Assembly: GCA_016706685.1 (NCBI GenBank) | Contig: JADJJE010000003.1 | Span: 310,001-374,000, forward strand | Direction of reading: 5' to 3' | From: Sandaracinaceae bacterium | GTDB taxonomy: Bacteria; Myxococcota_A; Polyangia; Polyangiales; Houyiibacteriaceae | Length of the DNA: 64,000 nucleotides | Shown: positions 37,079 to 46,011 of the stretch, in pieces | Numbering within the stretch: the first letter of the stretch is position 1 | Layout: each line of letters begins with the position of its first letter | The notes under the pieces: generated by a model | What the model saw: only the letters and a program-made list of their open reading frames with translations | Databases searched by the model: none | Told to the model about the DNA's origin: nothing | Program-made: the position numbers and the translations under genes

Positions 37079-37926
37079 GCGAGGCCGAGACCTCGCCGCG
37101 GCGCGAGGGCGAGGCGAGCCGCATCCGCGGCGTGGTGCGCACCGCTGGCCAGACACTGCGCTCCAAGCTGAACGACGCGCCGTGCGTGTACTGGGACGTG
37201 CGCGTGGGGCTGGCCGATGAGCCCGAGGCCACCGATGTGTGCACCTTCTGGGTGGAGGACGAAGGCGGCGAGCGCTTCCTGGTTCGGGTGGACGCGCTCG
37301 AGGTGGACGTGCGGGCGCAGCGCGCCGAGTCGTTGGTGCAGCTCGTGGAGGAGGACATCATCGCGGTGAGCGCCACCATCCGCGCGCTCAAGGAGACCGC
37401 CAAGCACGGCCCGCTCGCGCAGCAGGGCGAGGCCAACCGCGAGCGGCGCCGGCTGGCGAAGGTGGCCACGCTGCTGTGCGCCGTGCGCGCCGAGGCACGC
37501 GGGAACGTGCACGTGGGCGGGGACCTCGCGGGGCAGCGCAAGTGGATCGCCGCGCACGTGCACATCGCCACCAACGAGGCCGGGCGCTCGCTCCAGCGCC
37601 GCGAGGAGCGCTTCGAGGTGGTGCTACGCGAGGGTGACTCCGTGGAGGTGTCGGGCGTGCTGCGGCGCGAGCCACTGCCGAGTGGGCTGGGCGGCGGCTA
37701 CCGAGAGCGCACCGACTGCTGGGCCATGGCCCCGGGGGCGAGTGGCCACGTGCGCGTGGTGGGGGTGGGCGCCAGCGCTCCCGTCCCGGAAGCGGAGCTG
37801 AGGCCGAAGCAGACCGCGGGTCGTGACCCCAGCCTGCCCCACACGTGGCCCAAGCTGGACCCGGTGTTGGTGGTGGTGATCGGGGTGTCGGCGCTGCTCT
37901 CGGCGCTGGCTCACGCGCTGGACTGA
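37075..37926 (+). CDS. Tail-anchored protein with a weakly GIDE-like domain, unknown function
   Basis: 283 residues from the ATG at 37075 (ATGA overlap). The N-terminal part (IRGVVRTAGQTLRSKLNDAP then CVYWDVRVG) recalls the GIDE domain of membrane E3-ligase-like proteins, where a similar pattern precedes a conserved Cys-x-Tyr; the match is weak. The rest contains GDSVEVSGVLRREPL. The C-terminus is a hydrophobic segment LDPVLVVVIGVSALLSALAH, consistent with a tail anchor. It is probably co-translated with the lipoprotein upstream. Confidence 0.6.
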   Translation: MSEAETSPRREGEASRIRGVVRTAGQTLRSKLNDAPCVYWDVRVGLADEPEATDVCTFWVEDEGGERFLVRVDALEVDVRAQRAESLVQLVEEDIIAVSATIRALKETAKHGPLAQQGEANRERRRLAKVATLLCAVRAEARGNVHVGGDLAGQRKWIAAHVHIATNEAGRSLQRREERFEVVLREGDSVEVSGVLRREPLPSGLGGGYRERTDCWAMAPGASGHVRVVGVGASAPVPEAELRPKQTAGRDPSLPHTWPKLDPVLVVVIGVSALLSALAHALD

Positions 37927-37941
37927 CGCGCCGTTGTGGCC

Positions 37942-38466
37942 TCAGCGCCCCTTGGCGAGCCGCAGCGCGAGCGCCCCCGTGCCGAGCGACAGCAGAGCGC
38001 ACCCGCTCACCAGCCACATGCCCGCGCCGGTGGAGTCGAGGAAGGCGCTGATGAGCGTGTAGAGGCCCACCAACACGATCAGGATGCCGGTGGCCATGCC
38101 CGCCCACGCGAGCCCGCGGAAGCCCTTGATGGAGGTGGCCAGGAGCGCGAGACCGATGAGCGGGATGCTGAAGATCAATCCGCGGCTCGGCGCCGACAGC
38201 TGCTCGACCGCCTCACCGCCAGCGAGCACGAGGCTGAAGCCGCTGAGCGACACCAGCTCGCCGAGCTTGATCCAGGGCAGGAAGAAGCCAACGATCAAGC
38301 CCACGCCCGAGAGACCCTGCAGGATGCGCAGCCAGATGGGGGCCACGCTGGGCTTGGCTGGGGGAGACGCTGTCGCCGTGCCCGTGCTCGCAGGCGCCGT
38401 GATGGGGCCTGCGCCCGCGGTGGTGGAGGGCGCGCTGACGGGGGTCGTGGTCTCGGTGTCGGTCAC
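37942..38466 (-). CDS. Small membrane protein, unknown function
   Basis: 174 residues from a GTG at 38466. An Ala/Thr/Pro-rich N-terminus precedes four hydrophobic segments, for example ILQGLSGVGLIVGFFLPWI, LVLAGGEAVEQLS-flanked IFSIPLIGLALLATSI, LAWAGMATGILIVLVGLYTL and WLVSGCALLSLGTGALAL. No named family is recognised. It converges on the preceding gene and follows the SDR at 38544 on the same strand. Confidence 0.65.
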   Translation of the reverse strand: MTDTETTTPVSAPSTTAGAGPITAPASTGTATASPPAKPSVAPIWLRILQGLSGVGLIVGFFLPWIKLGELVSLSGFSLVLAGGEAVEQLSAPSRGLIFSIPLIGLALLATSIKGFRGLAWAGMATGILIVLVGLYTLISAFLDSTGAGMWLVSGCALLSLGTGALALRLAKGR

Positions 38467-38543
38467 GAGCCGTACAGTAACAGCAGAAGCACGGGTTCCG
38501 CAGATCCTTGAACATGGCGAGGGAGAGCGAGCCGCCTGCGACG

Positions 38544-39299
38544 TCAGGCGGCGGTCCAGCCACCGTCCACGTGCACGATGCTGCCCGTGACGTAGCTGCT
38601 GGCGTCGCTCGCGAGGTACAGCGCGGCGGACACCACCTCGTCGGCGCGGCCCAGGCGGCGCATGGGCGCGCGACGCTCCACGTAGCCCCGCAGGGAAGCG
38701 GATTCGCTCTCGCCGCCCACCATGTCGGTGTCCATGAAGCCGGGCGCCAGCGCGTTGACGCGCACCCCACGGCGAGCCCACTCCACCCCGAGCGCGCGGG
38801 TCAGCTGCTCGATGGCACCCTTGCTGGTGATGTAGGGCGATGCGCCCGGGATGGCCGTCCGGCCGAGCACGCTGCCCACCATGACCACGCTGCCCTGCCC
38901 GCGCGCCAGCATGGCGGCGCCGAGGCCACGCGTCAGGCGCACCACGCCCATGACGTTGATGGCCATGACGCGCTCCCAGACCTCGTCACTGGCGTCCACG
39001 AAGGGCAGCGGCTCGCTGTACCCCGCGTTGTTGATCAGCACGTCCACGGGCCCACCCGCGAGCGTGGCCGCGATCAGCGCATCGGCGCCCTCACGCGTGG
39101 CGAGATCCGCGGGCACCACCAGGGCCTCGCGCCCCAGCGCGCGCACCTCGCTGGCAAGCTGCTCGAGCAGTGGCTGCTGACGCGCGGTGAGCACCAAGTC
39201 GGCGCCCGCACGCGCGAAGCCCAACGCCAGCTCGCGCCCGAGCCCACGACTGGCCCCCGTCACCACCACACGCTTACCGCTGAAGTCGAAGATGCTCAT
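38544..39299 (-). CDS. Short-chain dehydrogenase/reductase (classical SDR)
   Basis: 251 residues. TGASRGLG (14-21) binds NAD(P); NNAG follows at 90-93. The catalytic set is Ser143, Tyr156 and Lys160 in SVLGRTAIPGASPYITSKGA. LAPGFMDTDM and the C-terminal GSIVHVDGGW are typical. The classical length and pattern match FabG-like and 3-hydroxyacyl reductases, so the substrate could be a ketoacyl or other carbonyl. Its ATG overlaps the stop of the preceding hydrolase gene (ATGA). Confidence 0.85.
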   Translation of the reverse strand: MSIFDFSGKRVVVTGASRGLGRELALGFARAGADLVLTARQQPLLEQLASEVRALGREALVVPADLATREGADALIAATLAGGPVDVLINNAGYSEPLPFVDASDEVWERVMAINVMGVVRLTRGLGAAMLARGQGSVVMVGSVLGRTAIPGASPYITSKGAIEQLTRALGVEWARRGVRVNALAPGFMDTDMVGGESESASLRGYVERRAPMRRLGRADEVVSAALYLASDASSYVTGSIVHVDGGWTAA

Positions 39300-40595
39300 G
39301 CTGCGAATCGCTCCCGTAACCAAGGCAGAAGATGCGCGTTGCAGAGCCGCGCGCGGCCCTCCCCGAGCGCCTCGCCTTCTGCTCCGACGCTGTGAAAATA
39401 GTGGTCCACGTGGTCCACCTGCGTGAACGTCTTGTCCTCGCTCGCCAGCCACGCGAGCTGCGCGCGGCACTCGGCCTCGTAGATCTCGGTGTCGGCGTCG
39501 GCATACACCACCAGCGCTGGCACGCGCACGTCGGGCAGCGTCTTCTCGAGGGCCGCGTTGCTGCTGAGACCGGACCAGGTGGACAGCCAGCCACGCGCGC
39601 TCATCACGCGACCGAGGCCCTCACCGTAGTTGCCCGCGATGGGGTCACGCCCGCCCACCGCGAAGAGCGAGCCGATGGGACGGCGGTTGGGGTCGAGCGT
39701 GAGGTCGAGGTAGCGCGGGTCGGCCAGCGTCCGATAGATGAGCATGTAGCGCCGCGTGATGCCTCGTCGCAGCGCGTCGCGGCGGAGCGCCTCCGGCAGA
39801 CCCTCGATGCCGGCTCGTGCCCGGGCCTGGCGAGCCTCCTCGCACCACGCGAGGCAGCGCGCGTCCAGCCGCTCGCAGCGCTCGACCTGCCCGCGCCGGA
39901 ACTCGGCCACGAAGTCCGGCCGGATAGCGGGACGGTCCTTCGCGCATGGGCCGGTAGCCATTGCGCGGGTCGTACATGTCGAGGCGCGGGTTCACCGCGG
40001 TGGGGTCGCTCTCGTCCACCACGCTCGGGTCCAGGCGCTCCAGCATGAAGCGCCCCTCGCCCTGGTGCGCCGCGATGAGCACCAGCCCCTCGGCGGGCGG
40101 CAGGTCGAAGTCCGCGAGCGGCACCTTGTCGCCCGAGGGCGCGCGCGCGAGCCGGTCCGCAGGCGCCTTACCCTGCTGCTGGAGGTAGAGCGCGAAGAGC
40201 GAGCCGCCGCCCGAGTTGCCCAGCAGGACCACGCGCGTGAAGCGCTGTCGCAAGGCGCGGATCACGCCCCCCACGTCCAGCAAGAGCCGCTCGTGCAGCG
40301 CGTCGGCGTCATTGTGGAGATGGCGCGTGGTAGCTCCGCAGACCGCGTAGCCGCCCAGCGCCAGGTGTGGCGCGGTGTAGTGCAGCTGGAAGTCCCCACG
40401 CGGGTGCATGAGCAGCAGCACGGTGTCGGGGTCACGCGGCAGGGGACCGACGTGTCCGTCCGGCAGCGGCGGGAGGTAGAGCTGCGCGGCCAGCGGGTGT
40501 CCGTCGAGCGCGTGCATGGCCAGCACCTCGCGGCGCACGCGCGGGTCGCACGCGCGAAAGTGGGGTGGGTAGTAGAACTTCGGCGCTTCGGTCAC
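39296..40595 (-). CDS. Alpha/beta-hydrolase-fold protein, frameshifted
   Basis: From a GTG at 40595 with GAGGAG before it, one frame reads through VLLLMHPRGDFQLHYTAPHL, RFTRVVLLGNSGGGSLFALY (a Gly-x-Ser-x-Gly nucleophile elbow) and DMYDPRNGYRPMREGPSRYP. The second frame continues with PDFVAEFRRGQVERCERLDA, VPALVVYADADTEIYEAECR and VDHVDHYFHSVG, which supply the Asp and His of the triad, to 39296. Removing one base at 39915-39925 joins the halves into about 432 residues. Both halves keep triad residues, which argues for a sequence error rather than long decay. Confidence 0.7.
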
Positions 40596-40711
40596 GGGAC
40601 GCTCCTCGGTCGCGGCGGAGCATATCGTCCTGCGTGGGCCGTGGTCACTACCGCCGGGCGCGGGGGCCCCCGCTCGACCGGTGGCAGGCGCGGGGGTAGC
40701 TTCCGGCCGCC

Positions 40712-43144
40712 ATGACCGAGACCCCTCCTCCGGGCCCTCCCCCCAGTTCGGAAACACCCGACCTCGAGCCGCACGGCGAGGGACCGGCGGGCGATGTGCT
40801 CGCTGCGGAAGCGGAACGCCGGCAGGATGAAGAGCGCGTTGCGCAGGCAAGGGCGGCTGAGCTCGCCGCCGCCGAGACGGCGGCTGCTGCAGAACTCGTC
40901 GACGCCGAACGACAGGCTGCCGAGCTCGCCGCTGCCGCTGCCAGGCAGCGCGCTGCCGAGGAACAGGCGGCCGCCGAAGCGAAGGCTGCTGCAGAGCTCG
41001 CCGCCGAGCAGAGCCGGGCCGCCGAGCGCGCGGCCGAGCTGCGCGCGGCTGAGCTTCGGGCCGCCGAACAACGCGACGCCGAGCTGCGCGCGGCCGAGGC
41101 GCTCGCCACCGAGCAGCTCGCCGCTGAGCAGCTCGCGGCCGAGCTTCGCGCCGCCGCGCCGCCTCCGGCCGAAGTATCCGAGACCAACCCCTTGCCCGTG
41201 GCCACGGACGGGCACCTCGCGCATCCGCTGCCGAACTCCGAGCACTCTTCCGCTCACAGCGTGCCGGGGCACCACCACGGCGCGACCTCTGCGCTCGTGA
41301 TCGCGGCGCTCGGCGTGGTGTTCGGTGACATCGGGACCAGCCCGCTCTACGCGCTCAAGGAGTGCGTCACGCTCCCGCACGGTGTCCCCGCTTCGTACGA
41401 GAACGTGCTGGGGCTGCTGTCGCTGATGAGCTGGTCGCTGATCATGGTCGTGGCGGTCAAGTACCTCACGTTCATCATGCGGGCCGACAACGAGGGTGAG
41501 GGCGGCATCATGGCGCTGCTCGCCCTGGTGCCCGAAGAGCTGCGCCCCAAGTCCAAGCGGCGCATCGGCTGGATCGCCGCCATGGTGCTCTTCGGCGCCG
41601 CGCTGCTCTACGGTGACGGCATCATCACGCCGGCCATCTCCGTGCTCAGCGCTGTCGAGGGCCTCAAGGTGGCCACCACCACGCTCGAGCCCGTGGTGCT
41701 GCCGTTGACCTGCGTGATCTTGCTCGGCTTGTTCGCCGTTCAGCAGAAGGGCACCGCGGGCATCGGCAAGGTGTTCGGCCCGGTGATGGTGGTGTGGTTC
41801 AGCGTGCTCGCGGGGCTCGGTCTGTACTCGGTGTGGCAGTACCCGGCCGTGCTCGTGGGGCTGGACCCTCGGCACGCCGTCACGTTCTTCGTGGACCACA
41901 AGTTTCACGGGTTCGCGATCCTCGGCTCGGTCGTGCTGTGCATCACGGGTGGCGAGGCGCTCTACGCCGACATGGGGCACTTCGGACGCAAGCCCATCAT
42001 GAAGGCCTGGTACTGGATGGTCATGCCCGCGCTGCTCATCAACTATTTCGGGCAGGGCGCGCTGCTGCTCCAGCATCCGGAGGCTGCGGAGAACCCGTTC
42101 TTCTCCATGGTGCCGAAGGGGCCCGCGACGTACGCGCTCGTGGCGCTGGCCACCGCCGCCACCGTGATCGCGTCCCAAGCCCTCATCTCGGGAGCCTACT
42201 CGCTCACGCGCCAGGGCATCCAGCTGGGCTTCATGCCGCGCTTCCAGATCAAGCACACGTCCAGCGAGACGGAGGGGCAGATCTACGTCCCCGCCGTGAA
42301 CTGGGCGCTGTGCATCGCGTGCATCCTGTTGGTGCTGGTGTTCCGCGAGTCCACGGAGCTCGCCGCCGCCTACGGCTTGGCGGTCACGGGCACCATGGCC
42401 ATCACGTCCATCGTCTTCTACGTGGTGGCGCGCGAGCGCTGGGGCTGGCCCCTGTACCGGGCGCTGCCATTGCTGATCCTGTTCTTGATCTTCGACCTCG
42501 GGTTCCTCGCGGCGAACATGCTCAAGTTCTTCGAGAACGGCTATGTCCCGGTCGTGATGGCGGTGGTCATCTTCATCGCCATGGTGATCTGGCGGAAGGG
42601 CCGCGTGCTGCTGGCGGAAGAGTTCAAGAAGCGCACGCGCCCGCTCAACGAAGTGCTGGCCGAGCTGCGCACGGGAGACACGGCACGGGTGCACGGCGCC
42701 GCGGTGTTCCTGACCTCCAACGCCGACGAGGCGCCGCCCGTGCTGCTGCACCACGTGGAGCGCTCCAACGCGCTCCAGCAGACGGTCATCCTGCTGACCG
42801 TGGTCATCGAGCGCAAGCCTCGCGTGAGCGCGGAGCGGCGCATCGAGGCGCACCTGATCGCCGAGGGGTTCTATCGCGTCATCTTGCGCTCGGGGTTCAT
42901 GGAGAACACCGACGTGCCCGTGCTGGTGGCGGGTGCCATGGCCCAGCTGCGCCTGCCCATCCCGGCGGACGACACCACGTACTACCTGGGTCGCGAGACG
43001 CTGCTGGCCACGGGTCAGGGCGAGATGAACCGAATCAGCGAGAACCTCTTCTCGTTCATGTCGCGCAACGCCACGAGCGCCACGGCCTTCTTCAACCTGC
43101 CGCACGAGCGCGTGGTGGAGATCGGCATCCAGCTGGACCTCTGA
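40712..43144 (+). CDS. kup: Kup-family K+ uptake protein with long N-terminal coiled-coil extension
   Basis: 810 residues. Residues from about 190 are a full Kup transporter (E. coli Kup is 622): ALGVVFGDIGTSPLYALKEC, LLYGDGIITPAISVLSAVEG, CITGGEALYADMGHFG and about twelve membrane helices, ending in a C-terminal cytosolic domain. The first 190 residues are extra: an acidic start, then about 120 residues of Ala/Glu/Leu/Arg repeats (AELRAAELRAAEQRDAELRA) that should form a long coiled coil, and a His-rich linker before the first helix. The repeat codons are also repetitive. Kup imports K+ with protons. It diverges from the hydrolase at 40595. Confidence 0.9.
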   Translation: MTETPPPGPPPSSETPDLEPHGEGPAGDVLAAEAERRQDEERVAQARAAELAAAETAAAAELVDAERQAAELAAAAARQRAAEEQAAAEAKAAAELAAEQSRAAERAAELRAAELRAAEQRDAELRAAEALATEQLAAEQLAAELRAAAPPPAEVSETNPLPVATDGHLAHPLPNSEHSSAHSVPGHHHGATSALVIAALGVVFGDIGTSPLYALKECVTLPHGVPASYENVLGLLSLMSWSLIMVVAVKYLTFIMRADNEGEGGIMALLALVPEELRPKSKRRIGWIAAMVLFGAALLYGDGIITPAISVLSAVEGLKVATTTLEPVVLPLTCVILLGLFAVQQKGTAGIGKVFGPVMVVWFSVLAGLGLYSVWQYPAVLVGLDPRHAVTFFVDHKFHGFAILGSVVLCITGGEALYADMGHFGRKPIMKAWYWMVMPALLINYFGQGALLLQHPEAAENPFFSMVPKGPATYALVALATAATVIASQALISGAYSLTRQGIQLGFMPRFQIKHTSSETEGQIYVPAVNWALCIACILLVLVFRESTELAAAYGLAVTGTMAITSIVFYVVARERWGWPLYRALPLLILFLIFDLGFLAANMLKFFENGYVPVVMAVVIFIAMVIWRKGRVLLAEEFKKRTRPLNEVLAELRTGDTARVHGAAVFLTSNADEAPPVLLHHVERSNALQQTVILLTVVIERKPRVSAERRIEAHLIAEGFYRVILRSGFMENTDVPVLVAGAMAQLRLPIPADDTTYYLGRETLLATGQGEMNRISENLFSFMSRNATSATAFFNLPHERVVEIGIQLDL

Positions 43145-43163
43145 TCGTGGTCTCCTACCCGGC

Positions 43164-43637
43164 ATGAGCGTCTCGCCCATCTCGAGTCCTCACGACGCCG
43201 CCAACTACGTGGTGGTCGTATACCGCAACGTGATGATCCAGAACGTCACGGGCGCGATCGACGCCGCCTTCTTGCGCGCCTCGCTGGCTGGCCACCACGC
43301 AGCGCTCGCGCACGACCCCACCGGCTACGCCGTGATCACCATGGTGGAGCCCAGCGCGAAAGTGCCGCCCGGCCCGGTGCGCGACGAGGCCGCCCTGCTG
43401 CGCGAGAAGACACAGCACATGCTGAAGGCTCACTCGGTGCTCATCGGCAGCGATGGCTTCTTTGCCAGCACCATGCGTGCCGTGATCACCGGGATCGTGA
43501 CGCTTGCCCGCAGCCGCGTCCCGCTCCGGATGGTGGGCGACGAGCAGGCCGCGGCCGACTTCGTGGTGGAGCGCGCGTGCCCCACTGTAGAGGCCGGCGC
43601 GCTGCGCGATGTGCTGGTGTCGCTGCGCCACCGCTGA
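43164..43637 (+). CDS. Hypothetical protein, 157 residues
   Basis: The core NYVVVVYRNVMIQNVTGAID, YAVITMVEPSAK and AHSVLIGSDGFFASTMRAVI alternates strands and helices like small STAS/SpoIIAA-type or sensor domains, but I cannot assign a family. No membrane segment or signal peptide is seen. It starts 20 nt after kup on the same strand and could be expressed with it. Confidence 0.6.
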   Translation: MSVSPISSPHDAANYVVVVYRNVMIQNVTGAIDAAFLRASLAGHHAALAHDPTGYAVITMVEPSAKVPPGPVRDEAALLREKTQHMLKAHSVLIGSDGFFASTMRAVITGIVTLARSRVPLRMVGDEQAAADFVVERACPTVEAGALRDVLVSLRHR

Positions 43638-43642
43638 CGGCG

Positions 43643-44473
43643 TCAGTCGGCCTTGTTTCCCGCGAGGTGGGGGAAGAAGTACCCCATGGAGCGACGCGCT
43701 AGCCGCAGCGCGACCTTGCGCGGCAGCAGCGCGCCCAGCAGGTTGGCGGCCACGCGGTCGGAGGCGCTCGAGATGTACACGGGCTGCCGACCGAGCGCGA
43801 CGAGCGCGCCATCGACCACGTCTTCGGGCGACTGCATGAACGAGCGCGCACGCCCCATGACGGGCTGGCTGGCGGCGAAGAGCGGTGTGTCGGTCATGCC
43901 GGGCACCAGCGCGAGGACGTCCACGCCCTGCTGGCGCAGCTCTTCGTAGAGTGCCTCTCCGAGCGCGAGCGTATACGCCTTGGTGGCGGCGTAGTTGGCC
44001 ACGAACGGCGCGCGCAGGATGGCCGAGTTGCTGGAGAGGAGCACCAGGCCGCCGCGCCCGCGGGCACGCATGGGCCGCCCGAACGCGTGCATCAAGCGCG
44101 CGGTGACCACGCAGTGCAGCTCCACGGCCTTGAGCTGCGGCTCGAGCGGCATCTCCAAGAACTCGCCCATGGAGGTGATGCCGGCCGAGTGCACCACCAG
44201 CCCGATCTCGCGCGTGTCGGCGAGGTCGGTCAGCTGCTGCACGAACTGCGAGTCGGTGAGATCGCCGGCCAGCACGTCCACGCTGACCCCCGTGCTCGCG
44301 CGGAGCTCCTGAGCCAGCGCGGCGAGGCCCGCGGCGTCGCGGTCCACCAGCGCGAGCGCCATGCCCTCGGCAGCGAGCCGGCGCGCGAAGGCAGCCCCGA
44401 TGCCCGACGCGGCGCCCGTGATGAGCCCCACGGGGCCGTAGCGGTCGCGTACGGCGATCGACTTCATGCTCAT
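43643..44473 (-). CDS. Short-chain dehydrogenase/reductase
   Basis: 276 residues if the ATG at 44473 is used; ATGs at 44491 and 44467 are alternatives and no clear Shine-Dalgarno decides. LITGAASGIGAAFARRLAAE is the NAD(P) fold start. VVHSAG replaces the usual NNAG. Ser148, Tyr161 and Lys165 (SSNSAILRAPFVANYAATKA) complete the active site. The C-terminal part, ending DVVDGALVALGRQPVYI and LARRSMGYFFPHL, is like SDRs that act on lipids or steroids. It converges on the hypothetical gene at 43164. Confidence 0.82.
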   Translation of the reverse strand: MSMKSIAVRDRYGPVGLITGAASGIGAAFARRLAAEGMALALVDRDAAGLAALAQELRASTGVSVDVLAGDLTDSQFVQQLTDLADTREIGLVVHSAGITSMGEFLEMPLEPQLKAVELHCVVTARLMHAFGRPMRARGRGGLVLLSSNSAILRAPFVANYAATKAYTLALGEALYEELRQQGVDVLALVPGMTDTPLFAASQPVMGRARSFMQSPEDVVDGALVALGRQPVYISSASDRVAANLLGALLPRKVALRLARRSMGYFFPHLAGNKAD

Positions 44474-44512
44474 GACCAGGCAACGTAACACGCAGAACGG
44501 GGACGGAAAGCA

Positions 44513-44546
44513 GAGAGGCGCGACGAAGTGGATCGCCGCGCCTCTC
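44513..44546 (-). terminator. Hairpin after the Ala-rich lipoprotein gene
   Basis: GAGAGGCGCG (44513-44522) and CGCGCCTCTC (44537-44546) form a perfect 10-bp stem with a 14-nt loop, 37 nt after the lipoprotein stop. There is no T-run, so it may be a factor-dependent or processing hairpin. Confidence 0.45.
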
Positions 44547-44582
44547 GCATTCTCGGAGGTGCTCCTCAGCGGGAGCCCCGGC

Positions 44583-45878
44583 TCACTCCGCGCTGGCCGC
44601 CAGCTCCGCTTGCAGCAGGATGCTGGCGAAGGCGTTGGCCATGTCCGCGTCGATGCCCGCGGCGGTCAGCGCGGTGACGTCCACGGTGGCGTCGGCCACG
44701 CCCTCACTGAAGAGCACGGCCGTCTCCACGCTCGAGACACCCATGAGGATCACGCTGGCGCGCAGCGCGGCGACGGTGGTCGTCGAGAAGGTCGCCCAGA
44801 GGTCGAAGGCCGCGGTGCCCGCCGCGTCCAGCGAGCTTGCGATCTCGACGCGAATGGACAGCGCAGCGGCGGTCCAAGCGTCCGAGATGGTGGCACCGGC
44901 CATGACACCGTCGGTCCGTGCGGCCTCGATGGCCACCAGGAGCGTGGTGAAGGTGGCGTCCAGGTTCACGTCCGTGGCACCCGAGGCCGCGAGCTCGGCC
45001 TCCATGGCGGCCTGCACGGAGACCGCGCGCGACAGCTCGGCGTCAGCGACCAGCTGCGCGTACAGCGCCGGCGCGACGTCGAGCGCGGTGGCCTCGAGGC
45101 GCATGGCCTCGGCGCCAGCGTGGGCGCTCACGGCCCACGTCTCGGACGACAGGCTCCCCGAGGTGCGAGCCTCGACGAGAGCCGCCTCGTAGGCGGCGCG
45201 CGCCTCGGCGGTGGCGGACACGCTGGTGGCAGCGTCGAGCGCGGCGACCTCATCGGCCTGGGCGTTGGCGCGCGCGGTCACGTAGGTGTTGAAGGCGCTG
45301 TCGCTCTCGTCCGTGAGGACCGTCGCCTCGGCGTCGATGCGCGCCTCGAGGGCCGCGCTGACGTCGGCCAGCGTGGATGCGGTCTCGCTGCCCGCGGCGA
45401 AGGTCGTGGCGGCCTCCGTGCCCACGTGGGCGCGAACCGCCTCATGCGAGCAGGCGTCGCAGGACGTGGACGCGCTGAGCGACTCGAACACCGCTGCCTC
45501 GAGCGACGTCTCTTCGTTCATGGGCTCTGCGGTCATCTCGCCGTCCGCCTCGACGAGCAACACCACGGAGGCGCGGTTCGTTCCGTCCGTGGCTTCGAGC
45601 AGCAGGTGACTGCCCGCGCTCAACTCGACCGGGCTCTCCACGCGGTAGCGACCGTTCGCTGTGGTCATGGTGGCGTCCATCTCGACGGGCTCACGCGAGC
45701 CATCGCTCGTGATGGTGGAGGCCGTCACGGTGGTGCTGCTGTCGTCCAGGTTGGACTCCACGCGGCCTTGCGCGACCAGCTTGGGCGCGCCGTTGCTGGA
45801 ACCGGAGTCACAGCCGGCTGCGCCCGTGAGCGACAACAGAACCGTGAGGAAAGAAAGAGTGCGTTGTGTATAGGTCAT
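44583..45878 (-). CDS. Ala-rich helical lipoprotein, unknown function
   Basis: 431 residues. The leader LTVLLSLTGAAGC gives Cys23 as lipid anchor. A beta-rich domain follows (GRVESNLDDSSTTVTASTIT, TANGRYRVESPVELSAGSHL), similar in pattern to carboxypeptidase-regulatory-like domains. Residues from about 150 are almost all helical, very rich in Ala, Glu, Thr and Ser, after a short CDAC motif. Such composition suggests an extended helical bundle on the cell surface. I use the ATG at 45878; the frame is open 18 codons further up. Confidence 0.7.
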   Translation of the reverse strand: MTYTQRTLSFLTVLLSLTGAAGCDSGSSNGAPKLVAQGRVESNLDDSSTTVTASTITSDGSREPVEMDATMTTANGRYRVESPVELSAGSHLLLEATDGTNRASVVLLVEADGEMTAEPMNEETSLEAAVFESLSASTSCDACSHEAVRAHVGTEAATTFAAGSETASTLADVSAALEARIDAEATVLTDESDSAFNTYVTARANAQADEVAALDAATSVSATAEARAAYEAALVEARTSGSLSSETWAVSAHAGAEAMRLEATALDVAPALYAQLVADAELSRAVSVQAAMEAELAASGATDVNLDATFTTLLVAIEAARTDGVMAGATISDAWTAAALSIRVEIASSLDAAGTAAFDLWATFSTTTVAALRASVILMGVSSVETAVLFSEGVADATVDVTALTAAGIDADMANAFASILLQAELAASAE

Positions 45879-46011
45879 CAGTAAGAGGTCTCCTGACGCC
45901 CACCTCTGCACGCCGCGTGCCGTACTTCCCATGCGCGTTTCGCGCCTGCAGCAAGCCTCCGCGTTGCCCTGTGGCGGGCGCGGCCTCCAGAGTGACCGGC
46001 CCTAGTCCATC

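Noticed and set aside
40592..43180. Minus-strand frame across kup with pentapeptide-like repeats
   Set aside because: It is the antisense reading of the Ala/Glu coiled-coil codons; Kup on the plus strand explains the coding potential.
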